NCBI GenBank assembly: GCA_001692895.1 | Contig: KV748213.1 | Span: forward strand, 806,001-870,000 | Source of the DNA: Cenococcum geophilum 1.58 | Lineage: Eukaryota; Ascomycota; Dothideomycetes; Gloniales; Gloniaceae | Direction: 5' to 3' | Length of the DNA: 64,000 bases | The notes under the pieces: model-generated | What the model saw: only the letters and a program-made list of their open reading frames with translations | What the model was told of the DNA's origin: nothing | Databases searched by the model: none | Shown: positions 46,905-55,847 of the stretch, piece after piece | How positions within the stretch are numbered: the first letter of the stretch is position 1 | Layout of the letters: every line of letters starts with the position of its first letter | Position numbers and translations under genes: made by a program

Positions 46905-47378
46905 GCAAACACCCCACTGATTGAGTTTAGTTCCTTCCTAATCAAGTTTAAATATCACGTGAATTTAAGTTATTTATATTTACATCACGAAAGTTAAATT
47001 ATTAAATTATAACTCTTATAACTATAATACCTTACTTGCATAGTACTCTGTAAGGCGCCGCGTGAACTTATTTAGGTGCTACTACCTCTGCTTAATATCT
47101 ATAAACTGCCTCTGCGAGCACGCCCGCGCACGCGGCCGACGCTTCGGCCCAAATGCTAATAGCTTGCGACGAGTCGATATATTAACGCGAATATAGCCAG
47201 CCAGGCGGTCGCGGCGACGCTTAACAGTTAGAGGCTAGGGTGGGGATCGGTAAGGCAAATGCGAGGTAATGGGCGCGCGACGGTCGCGCACTAATGCAGA
47301 TACGCACAACGTAAATTCACGTGATATTCTAACTTGATTGGGAAGGAACTAAACTTAATCAGTTGGGGGGTGTCCATC
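46905..47378. mobile_element. TIR element (GGACACCCCC family), about 475 bp
   Basis: Left end near 46905 (CACCCCACTGATTGAGTTTA, TTCCTTCCTAATCAAGTTTA, AATATCACGTGAATTTA) is matched inverted near 47320-47378 (reverse complement: CACCCCCCAACTGATTAAGT, TTCCTTCCCAATCAAGTTAG, AATATCACGTGAATTTA). Interior is non-coding, part of it GC-rich with GCGCGCGAC words. Ends are diverged by transitions. A solo end occurs at 29060-29140. Confidence 0.7.
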
Positions 47379-47634
47379 TACCTAACATATATTCTTAATT
47401 CTTAACTAAATTTTGGTAAGGACTAGCTAAAGTACCTATTTACTCTTAAATCCTCTGTAGAAAATCCATAAAGTAGATAAGGAACAGTTTCTTTGGGGTG
47501 CCTGGTTTATGAGATAAAGTTGGATTGCATTCTTGGATTAGAAGTGCCTGGGTTTAATTTTAGTAATTATAATCAATGTGTTAGCACATGAATGGAATAC
47601 ATCACTATAAAACATAAGTTTAGTACCCGGCTTC

Positions 47635-48760
47635 TTACTCTATCCTATACAGTCGCACCCTTAAAGCTAAGTTCTCCACACTCACCACCATACCTTTTGA
47701 ATCAAGTTGGAACACGAACCGGTCTAGCGGCAGTGACCCGTACGCAACCCCCTTGATGTCCACCCACGACCCACAGTCCGTCGAGAACACCTTTCCTTCA
47801 AGCGCCGGGAGCCCCACATCCTCGAACACGGCCTTGAACGCCTCCTGCTTACTACCATCTACCGCAAAGGTCCCAAGTCCCGTGTAATATAGCCTCGTCG
47901 TCGGATTGATTCCCCTCGTGCTCGGAAACGACTGCAGGCGTAGCGCCATGTCCACAATATCTGTGCCATTGCTCATCCAGGGCCCCACGCCGAGCTCCGG
48001 CCTGTCCAGATCGGTAGTGATTGTCAGCGAGGAGCTGAGCTTGCTCGTGTCGTTGCTCGCGTAATGGCCTCCATACACCGTCGTCGCCTCTTCCCCGTGC
48101 CGCGGCGTCGAGGGCCGGGAGCAAAGCCCCACCCAACAGGTCCGCGATAAGAACCGTGAAGCCGATGTCGATGTCCTGGAGCACTATGGAGAGTGACGTA
48201 TAGCTGCCTATGCTACCGGCCTTGTTGTAGGCGGTAGGGGTTAGCGCCGGATACGCCGGACACCCCAGGGCACGCCAATGGCGGCCTCCATGATGGAGGT
48301 GTAGGCAACGGGGTTTAGCTAGCGGCGGGTTAGGGTAGGGTTGATGATGGTGGAAGTGAGGATTGCGCGGCCGAGAGTGGCCATGTCTGCGGTGGAGGAG
48401 AACATGTTTCCGGAGCTGTGGGGTTGGGTATGTGAGATGGATCTTCTTTTTTGGAGCTGGGAGGCTGGGTAAAAGCAGACTTACGGGGATGCATCGCCTG
48501 GATAGACCTTCCAAGACGTGCTGCTGGCCGTTCCAGGAACGATGCCGAGCGATTCGTTCGCCACCCAGTAGTACGTATTCGTTAAGTTCAAGGTCGTGGG
48601 AATCCTCTTGTAGAGGATCATAGGGAACGATTTGCCTGTGATGTTCTCTAACGCGTAAGCCAGAAGCTGATAGGCTATGCTGGAGGAGGCCGGGGTTTCC
48701 CAGGCTGGTTAAGAGGGATAGAGACTAGTTATACCGTTGAAGATTTCTGAAAAGACAGTC
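47635..48760 (-). pseudogene. Beta-lactamase-family serine hydrolase, broken and truncated
   Basis: The minus strand encodes the C-terminal half of a fungal secreted-type beta-lactamase-related protein. In order: EIFNGITSLYPS, WETPASSSIAYQLLAYALEN, ITGKSF, LNLTNTYY, a GT..AG intron near 48483-48410, SGNMFSSTADMATLGRAILT, NPTLTRR, then KAGSIGSYTSLSIVLQDIDI and YGGHYASNDTSKLSSSLTIT to RLYRIE at the end. Defects: a TAA between LYPS and PAWETP, a TAG after LTRR where the family has Trp, and two frame changes, near 48255 and 48100. The N-terminal part with the catalytic SxxK is absent. It is not functional. Confidence 0.75.
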
Positions 48761-49560
48761 AGAGCCCTCATCCCTTTATGCCTTTTCTATACACATGAGG
48801 AAAGGGAACGCTGACCGTCGCGTCCACTAATCTTATCCCGATATATCCTATTTGGCGTTAATATAACGACCGTTTGGGGGAGGGAGGCCAATGGTGGTTC
48901 GGCTCTACTACGCATTCTGTTCAAGTTATCTAGCCAAAGAAGATGAGATTCATGGTATGCAGTGTTACATACAGCGAACTCTGCCTTTCAAGAAAAGTTG
49001 CTGGGAGGCTTGGCAGGGACACCCGAGGCGCCTCTAAAACGAGATTAGGAATCGCCTACATTTATCGATAAAGAGTAGCCAATCAGATCACCTGAATTCG
49101 GTGCCCGTACTCAGGAATATAAGGCTGGTAATATTCGTAATATTTTATATAAAATCCTTGGAAGACGCGCAAGCATTGAATTGAAAACGGTGTTCCCGCA
49201 CGGACCACTTACTCTGAGGACCCTGACGTGTTAAGGGATAATATTGCAGCTTTATATAAACTAACAAGAAGCGCCCATATCTTTAAGTACCTGATTTTAA
49301 CCTATATACACTAGTCTAGGGCTAAGGTTCACTTAATTAAATGCTGGAATCACTTCACGAGTTGTTCCCCACCATGGAATGCTTGCTGCTTCGAATATAT
49401 TGCTCGTAGCCTACTGGAGAGAGCTGCGATGGCTCATTTATGTGAGACACGTGACTGGTTGTAAATCCGTCTATATGGCCTGATCGATTTGATATGGTAA
49501 TTAAATAAAACGCATGATAAAAATCACAGGAACGCGTGTTCTTTGGTTGATAATTGATTA
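48761..49560. other. Intergenic between two pseudogenes
   Basis: Mixed composition, with no protein-like frame. A TTATCGATAA word occurs near 49070, as in the hairpin/MITE family, but without recognisable ends. Confidence 0.4.
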
Positions 49561-49562
49561 TC

Positions 49563-51868
49563 TAGTCCATGGCCATTCCCTTGAAGATGCTGTTTAGAGC
49601 TGCTTTCAATGCCCGATACGCGTAGGATCCACCGGTTGAATTATCTCCGATACTGCCGACTCGGCTTGACATGACTCCAATGCGAGGCCTGTTCGATTTC
49701 AGTAGATTTGGGAGGAGGGTTTGGGTGAGAAGTGTTGAGAGTCGACCTTCTGGTGGAGGAGGCTGGTTGCCAGCCTCCCTATTATTGTATTATATATAGC
49801 CACAAACCTCCCTAGATAGGGAAATCAAGTCAAGCATTACTTTCCAACAAGTAAGGAACCGAACGTATTCACAGAGAAAGTATTCGTGAGGACCTTCTCA
49901 TCAACGGTTTCGAGGCTGTCTTGCTCCTTCGGTGACATGGCTCCTGCTAGGTTGAACACGTTAGTGGCATAATGAAACTTCGCTAAATTACTAACTCACA
50001 ATGTTGAGGAGAAGGCCTAGAGGATGATCCTTGAATCCGTGCTTGAAGGCTTGAATGGAAGCCTGGGAGGGAACAGCAAGCTGGGCTGTGTCACAAGCCG
50101 GTCCTTTTAATTTATCTCCGATGGTAAGGTCAGTAGCAAGGACTTTGTATCATTATGAGGAACACTGATTAGGTGAGAGCGACGAAAGACCGGAAAATTT
50201 ATCGCAGACGTTAAACAAGATCACGAAGCGACCAGGTTGCCTGGAATAGTTGAGAAGGAAGTAGCTAAACTCGTTCTTAGTGATGACGATATTGAGGATT
50301 AGTAGGTATGTTTGCTATGAATTCATTCATTCTGGCGTCGAGACAGCGGAAATGACGCCTCATGAAACATGCGAAGATGGTATCGATTGCCCACCACATA
50401 TGACATGTTATTATTATAAAGAGTTACGGTTGAGGGCATTGGGCTGGTGGCCAATAACAGTGATCTTATTGGACTGGACTGGAGTGGATTTGACCCCCAA
50501 ATCCACTCCATACGCTAAGGAGGCGGTGGAGCTCCAGGACTCCAATATGGCTCCAGATCAAATATATACTATAAATAGTAAGTCTTGGCAGAAGGTAAGG
50601 AAAAAGGTAAGGAAGGAAGAACGTACCAGATTAACCCTAAATCACAAGGCCTCTATATAAGAAGCTTCGTAATCTTCTACCTTAATCGCCTCCTCAAGGG
50701 CGGCATGTGCGCCCTCATCGTGGCTCTTACTCTCGTCATCATCTGACTCTATAACCACAGGCTTACCGGCCCACCTGGCTCCCCCGGAGGTAACTCTACT
50801 ACCGCATTTACTACTGCATTTTAAATATAATAGTACTGATATGTAATCGAGTCGTCGCCTTCCTTTAGCTATAGATCCTCACTCTAAAGTTATATAGGTA
50901 ACGTGCGTTGCTTTATATGCTTCGGTTTCTTCGTTAAGGCGTTATATCGAGTTCTTGCCCTACAGCTTAAACTCAGCCACCTCCTTTATGTCGTCGGCTT
51001 TTAAATTAATCAATTTCGGGGTAAGGATAACGTTGTCAGATGGTAGAGGTAGGCGTACTAAGAGAAATCGTTCTATTGCGGAGGTAGGAAAGTCAAATAT
51101 AACACAACAGCAGGTGTAGATCAGAGCCGCAACAGCATAGCGATGGCAGTAGGGGCAGGTAACCAAGTGTCCTACACTACTTATTGGACGTGAGTTAGTG
51201 GTAGGGTTTTAAGAGTTGCCGATTGGCTTCCTCTTATGCACTGACTCCCTAGCGCTCTATTCCTCCTCAGCCGCAGTTCGAATTGGGTATAGATTTGGAG
51301 CTCTAGGAGTTAAATCAACCAAGATCTACTCCAATCTACCAATTAGAAGGCCCAATCCAAATCCACGTCGACTTTGAATCCACACTGGAGCTCTAAATAG
51401 ACCCCAGTCCAATAAGATCACTGGCCGGTAATTAAGGCCTGGTAAAAAAAACTGCTTCTGGATCTGTTTAATAGATTAGAACATTATAATTATATCGCGG
51501 TAGTGGCAATGTATACAAATGTAAAGACCTCTTTTCGTACAGAACTTGCATTCGAGAACACGCATGGAAGCCTTCCTGCACTTGACATAACTTCATTTTG
51601 AAATGAATGTAGTACCTCGGAACACTGTAGAGCTGTTCACAACTTAGTCTATTTTGAGAAAACTAACAAAAGTACGGGTCTCACAGAAACCCAGAGTAGG
51701 CACGGCGTATAAGGTATTGCGCCGTTACATGAGTTTGAACTATATTAAAAGTGGTACTCCTAATTGGGAGAAGCGGGAGAAGCGGTGCAGAGCGGATACC
51801 TCTTTGATTATCTGCGCAAAGGCATGGCCAATGCCAGAATTAGCGCCCGTGATGATTGCGGAAGGTAT
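49563..51868 (-). pseudogene. Short-chain dehydrogenase/reductase, split by a hAT-type element
   Basis: The N-terminal piece at 51868-51790 reads PSAIITGANSGIGHAFAQII with the TGxxxGIG cofactor motif; the codon before it is ATA where ATG is expected. The next piece begins near 50150 on the minus strand: ATDLTIGDKLKGPACDTAQL, IQAFKHGFKDHPLGLLLNI, then MSPKEQDSLETVDEKVL and VNTFGSLLVGK, and after a spacer LLPNLLKSNRPRIGVMSSRV, GSIGDN (stop), GSYAYRASKAALNSIFKGMA. The catalytic Ser-Tyr-xxx-Lys are visible. It ends abruptly at MAMD and a TAG, losing the C-terminus. About 1.6 kb, including the element at 50458-51423, separates the first two pieces. Not functional. Confidence 0.75.
50458..51423. 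mobile_element. hAT-type non-autonomous DNA element, 966 bp
   Basis: Both ends read CAGTGATCTTATTGGACTGG inward. The flanking octamers GCCAATAA (50450-50457) and GCCGGTAA (51424-51431) match except for two A/G differences, so an 8-bp target duplication altered by G-to-A changes is likely; 8 bp is the hAT hallmark. Sub-terminal GGAGCTCCA-type words recur at both ends. The interior has a 68-codon frame on the minus strand with a TCPYCHRY motif but no transposase. A decayed relative is at 41985-42348. Confidence 0.75.
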
Positions 51869-52278
51869 GTCAAGTTGAAGGCAGAAAGTTGAATATTAGT
51901 GTGAGTATGAGTATGAGTATCAAAGTCGTAATATGCTGCATTGAATGTCTAGGTGGGGATCAGCCATGTCGGATGGCTAAGCACGGCGTCTACGCTGACA
52001 AGAGAGTGCAGCAACGATCAAGCAGCGTGCCAGATGAGATTCGAAGCAGAAGCTGGCGACCAATTGAGACGTTTTATGCCGGATTGTGCGGGGGTAAGTT
52101 GCGAGGGGCACGGGGATTGAGATTGCGATTCCCTGTCTGCGATCCAAGCGTCATCCGGGTAACGGCACCACAATTCTTCCCTTTTCTCTCCCTTGTCTCT
52201 CCCTTGACGCTCCACCCAAACCAACCCCTATCTGGGCATTCAAATGAAGGTTTAGATGGACTCCAAATCGACATCTAC
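51869..52278 (+). promoter_or_regulatory. Upstream region of the RCC1-repeat gene
   Basis: The frame of the downstream gene is open through this stretch, but its sequence is not protein-like and the conserved start is at 52279. Pyrimidine-rich tracts (TTCCCTTTTCTCTCCCTTG) at 52177-52205 look like a fungal core promoter or 5' leader. The only other feature, on the opposite strand, is the N-terminal SDR fragment ending at 51868. Confidence 0.45.
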
Positions 52279-53526
52279 ATGGACATCTACGCCTGGGGTT
52301 TCAACGCATTTCGGCAGTTGGCTCAGCACACCGAGGAAGATATACTCAGTCCTCTGAGAATAGCTTCGGCTGACAACGCCCAGATTTTGTTTGTTTCCTG
52401 GTCCGAAACCCTTGTTCTCCTGAATAAAAGCTATCGACTCTTGGGCGGCGCTTCAAGCTGCCTGTCTTCCACAATCGGATTGTCGGAGACGTCTTGTCCT
52501 GATGTGATCCCGGCATCCTTCTTCGGTGCACATGAAGGCGTTCAAGGTTGCATTTCCGGAACCGGACAGCTTTTCTTCCTTGATACGCACCCTTTCAAGC
52601 GTTCAATGATTGATCACACGTCTAGCACCACATCTTCAAAAGCATTCCAGCGCTTTGGCATGAACCTTGACCCAATCAAGCTCACCCACATTTCCATCGC
52701 TGGAAATTCTCGTGTTGCGGTAACATTCTGTGAGAAGTCTGAAGGAACTCCGCCTCGAACATACATTCTCCAATTCGGCACTGTAGAAGAATTCAGAACA
52801 TGGTATAAGAGCCATCCTTTCTTCGATACATCTGGTAAGGCTGATCCGCTACCACCTACCTCTTCTTCAGGAATTCGGCATAGCTTCTATGTCATTCCTG
52901 GACTTTCCTCACAGCTCGTTAGCGGCGCCACAAGCTTTGGTCTCCTCACAAGCACCGGCTGCATCTACACCTGGGGAGACTCTCGTTATGTTCGTTGTCT
53001 TGGAAGGCCAATTGCAGACCTATCCTCTGCTTCAATTCCCACGCAAATTCCTTATCTTTCTGAAACACGCGTGGAAAAAATAGCTTCCGGAAGTTGGATG
53101 AGTGGCGCATTGAGCAATGAAGGCGAATTGTTCATCTGGGGCCAGGGTAACCCTAGTTCGAATGGAGAGATTGCCGCATTGAGAACAGTTCGTGAAGAGA
53201 CCGACAACGAAGATGAAGAAGATGAATTTGTGAAGGAAGTCTGTGTTACCATCGATAACTTGCGAGCATGCGTATACGATTTCGGCATTGGATCAGGCCA
53301 TTTGGTCGTTGCTGCTGAAGTGAATAATTTAGAAAAGGTCTTGAAAAGGGCACTGTTCTGTGCCGGGCAAGGTGAGATTGGGCAGCTTGGGCTTGGTCAG
53401 AAACTACAATTTCTAGCAAACTTGGCCGAGGTACAGGAACTGAGCATGAAGCGAGTCAGAAGTGTGGCTTGTGGAGGCAATAACAGTTTTGTAGTTGTAG
53501 ATAGCCTGTCCACAGTTGAAGCTTAG
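52279..53526 (+). CDS. RCC1-repeat (beta-propeller) protein, ATS1-like
   Basis: Single exon, 415 aa, from MDIYAWGFNAFRQLAQHTEE. I chose this ATG because the first RCC1 blade motif (YAWGFNAFRQL) begins directly after it, although the frame stays open upstream. Further blades: CISGTGQLFFLDTHPFKRSM, FGLLTSTGCIYTWGDSRYVR, MSGALSNEGELFIWGQGNPS, FGIGSGHLVVAAEVNNLEKV, and the last, CAGQGEIGQLGLGQ..VACGGNNSFVVVDSL. The middle blades are divergent. RCC1-like propellers act in many roles; short fungal ones resemble yeast Ats1, linked to tRNA wobble-uridine modification and microtubules. The exact role here is not shown. An acidic stretch (ETDNEDEEDEF) lies in a loop. The frame is intact, although a RIP-decayed retroelement begins within about 30 bases of the stop. 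Confidence 0.85.
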   Translation: MDIYAWGFNAFRQLAQHTEEDILSPLRIASADNAQILFVSWSETLVLLNKSYRLLGGASSCLSSTIGLSETSCPDVIPASFFGAHEGVQGCISGTGQLFFLDTHPFKRSMIDHTSSTTSSKAFQRFGMNLDPIKLTHISIAGNSRVAVTFCEKSEGTPPRTYILQFGTVEEFRTWYKSHPFFDTSGKADPLPPTSSSGIRHSFYVIPGLSSQLVSGATSFGLLTSTGCIYTWGDSRYVRCLGRPIADLSSASIPTQIPYLSETRVEKIASGSWMSGALSNEGELFIWGQGNPSSNGEIAALRTVREETDNEDEEDEFVKEVCVTIDNLRACVYDFGIGSGHLVVAAEVNNLEKVLKRALFCAGQGEIGQLGLGQKLQFLANLAEVQELSMKRVRSVACGGNNSFVVVDSLSTVEA

Positions 53527-53870
53527 TCACATTGCCTAGTAGTAATCTTTATCAAGAAACCTAGCAGTAGTTTACGCTTTTATGTAGACTACCGAGCTCT
53601 TAACGCTATTACTATTAAGAACTAGTACTTAATCCTATTAATATAAGAGATATTAAACTAATTAAGTAAGGCTCACTTCTATATAAAGCTTAATATTATC
53701 TTTATATTTAACCGCCTCCATACTATATAAGGAGATAAATAGTTCACTATATTTCATGCCTAGTACGGATTATTTAACTACTTAGTAATGCTATTTGGCT
53801 TCGTAAACGCCCTAAGCTTATTCTAATACTATATAAATAATACCCTACGCCCCTACTTGACGTCTTCTAT

Positions 53871-54164
53871 CCCTTAAACCGTTAATTTTTCGTCCTACGT
53901 TATCGATAAGTATTTAGCCAATTACGACGCATAGATTCTTAGCCGTGATTAGAAATATAAAGCTATTAATATTTGACTATTTCTTAGCAAAAGCTCTACC
54001 TAGGTTCAATCCTTGGTGTTAAGTCAATTAATATAAGGCTTTTAGCAACTAGACATTGTTAAAGGTACAGTTATAGATAAATAGAACTTTAAGTATGGTT
54101 CTTTTGGTATTATAGATATAGGCTATATCTTTATCAATAATATAGTACCCTAACGGTTTAAGGG
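53871..54164. mobile_element. RIP-mutated MITE inside the gypsy reverse transcriptase
   Basis: Ends CCCTTAAACCGTTA and its reverse complement TAACGGTTTAAGGG; 294 bp. Inside the left end is CTACGTTATCGATAAG, and inside the right end CTTTATCAATAATATAGTAC, the RIP-shifted counterpart. It interrupts the pol frame, which continues in sense on the far side. It is related to the perfect hairpin at 45925-46058. Confidence 0.75.
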
Positions 54165-54625
54165 ATGCTGCTTATACTAATAATATCCTTTTATATAGCA
54201 ATAATATATTTAAATACTAAAAATACGTTAAACTTATTTTATAAGCTCTAAGCGAAGCTAGTATATAGTAAGATATAGATAATTACAAGTTCTACTAAGT
54301 GGAAATTCTATATCTTAGACTTATTATTTCTATAAATAGCTTATAAATACATTTAATAAAAGTTAAAGTAATTACAAACTAGTAAAAACTTAAGAACGTT
54401 AAGGATATAAAGGCTTTTCTAAGATTTACCAATTTCTCCGTCTTAGTTTTATCCTTAATAGTTTTGACCTAAAAGGGTAAGGCCTTTATTTGTCTAAAGG
54501 TTATATTTACTACTATATCTATACTCTAACGCTTTAATTTAAACTAGATAAGTATTATAGAAGCTAACCTATCTAATTATATTATTAGAACCATTCTATT
54601 TTAATATAATAAAGAATAATAATTT

Positions 54626-54764
54626 TCCTATTAATAGTTAATTATCGTCCTATATTATCGATAAGAATTAGGCAATTAAAAGGTATAGATTAAGTAAAGT
54701 TCCTTCGTATTATATATACGGTCTATACCTTTATTAATAACGTGGTACCCTAATGGGTATAGGA
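54626..54764. mobile_element. Second, shorter MITE of the same family
   Basis: Left TCCTATTAATAG..ATATTATCGATAAG and right TTATTAATAACGTGGTACCC..GGGTATAGGA are imperfectly inverted over about 45 bases. About 139 bp. The end sequence TAACGTGGTACCCTAATGGG parallels TAACGTAGTGCTCTGACGGG at the right arm of the hairpin near 46046-46065. Confidence 0.6.
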
Positions 54765-55339
54765 TAATCTAAAGTATACTTCTTAAAACAACTAAGCTTA
54801 GCTAAATATAATTATAAAATCTATAATAAAAAATTATTGGCTATTATTTTATATAAGAGTAACTAGAGCTAGAAGGTATTAGATTTTTAATTAATGTCCT
54901 TAGTAATTATAAGAATCCTATAATACTTTATAACCCTAAAATAGCTAAGCTAATATTAGGCCCACTAGTTAGAATATCTACTCCATTTCTAATCCTTAAT
55001 TACGTAATACCTAGGCGCTTAACGCTAGAAGCCTAATACTCTAACCCAATATATATAAGATATACTAGCAGTTAAAAAAGCGCTCTTCTATAGCAATTAG
55101 ACCCTACTTTGCCTTAAATTATTTAATCCCCTATTAAAGATCTTATGGTATATATATTTAAAATAGCCAATTAATTAATTAAATAGGCTATAATTAATAA
55201 ATACCTAAATAATAGGCTTATCTAAAAGACATTTAGGCTAACATAAGATAGTATTAAACGCTTAAGAAAGATCTTTTTAAGTAAGGGTAAGGTTTATAGT
55301 AATTACTTAATTATACCTAATTATAAAAGGGATATAGCA

Positions 55340-55637
55340 CCGTTGCGCGTAAGGACTTGGCGTCTTAACGTATATATAATATATATCTGCCTCCTATATA
55401 TACCCCTTCTTCTTTATTTAAGCTTAGTGTCTTTATAATATAGTATTCGTTTAAGCTTTACCTTAGAGGCATTTATTTAAGCCATTATAGATATTGTAAC
55501 GGCTTGTATAAATACTTCTAAAGTAAAGCTTATAGATTGCTATCTTATAAATATACTAAGCTAAGGAGAAGAGGAATACCGCTAAAGCGCTATTAGTAAA
55601 CGAGCTAGTAGTAGGATAGTAGAATACGACAGAATAC
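55340..55637 (+). repeat. Older LTR fragments
   Basis: The stretch 55340-55494 (CTTCTTCTTTATTTAAGCTT, TTTAGTGTCTTTATAATATAG, AGAGGCATTTATTTAAGCCA) parallels the 3' half of the LTR at 55638-55847. A further TGTAACGGCTTGTATAAATA start lies near 55497. This is probably the 3' LTR of the preceding pol remnant plus debris. Confidence 0.5.
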
Positions 55638-55847
55638 TGTAACGGCGCTACCGCACGTTACCTGCCAAATTTTGCCATATTCTGCCGACCTGCGATTGGC
55701 CCGCCCAAAGCTAGCGCCTTAGCGACTCACCCTATATATTTATTTACATCGGTCCTAGCGACCCCTTTTCCTTCTCTTTAGCTTAGTATCTTCGTAATAC
55801 AGCATTCTACAAGCTTTGGTTTAGAGGCATTTGTATAAGCCGTAATA
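55638..55847 (+). repeat. 210-bp LTR of a second gypsy element
   Basis: Starts TGTAACGGCGCTACCGCACG and ends TATAAGCCGTAATA; TGTAACGGC/GCCGTAATA form the short inverted termini typical of LTRs. It holds an AT-rich promoter-like centre (CCCTATATATTTATTTACAT). The partner LTR is not in the window because the element is cut at 58906. Confidence 0.65.

Larger units (their letters stand above)
53545..55320 (+). pseudogene. Ty3/gypsy pol remnant with two MITE insertions
   Basis: It begins within the reverse transcriptase: [54 protein letters not shown], then, after the 294-bp insertion at 53871-54164, AYTNNILLYSNNI, the site of the catalytic YLDDIL. RNase H-like text follows to about 55000, broken by a second short element at 54626-54764. 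Every segment is full of stops. The 5' half of the element is absent. Confidence 0.75.

Noticed and set aside
50960-51166. 68-codon frame with TCPYCHRY in the hAT-type element
   Set aside because: It could be a relic of a BED-type finger but is too short and lacks the rest of a transposase; not called as a gene.
51856-52278. N-terminal extension of the RCC1-repeat frame
   Set aside because: It starts at TTG and is low-complexity. The conserved blade starts right after the ATG at 52279, so the extension is taken as 5' leader.
53940-54030. tRNA-like GGTTCAATCC word
   Set aside because: No acceptor, D or anticodon arms fold around it; it lies inside a MITE.
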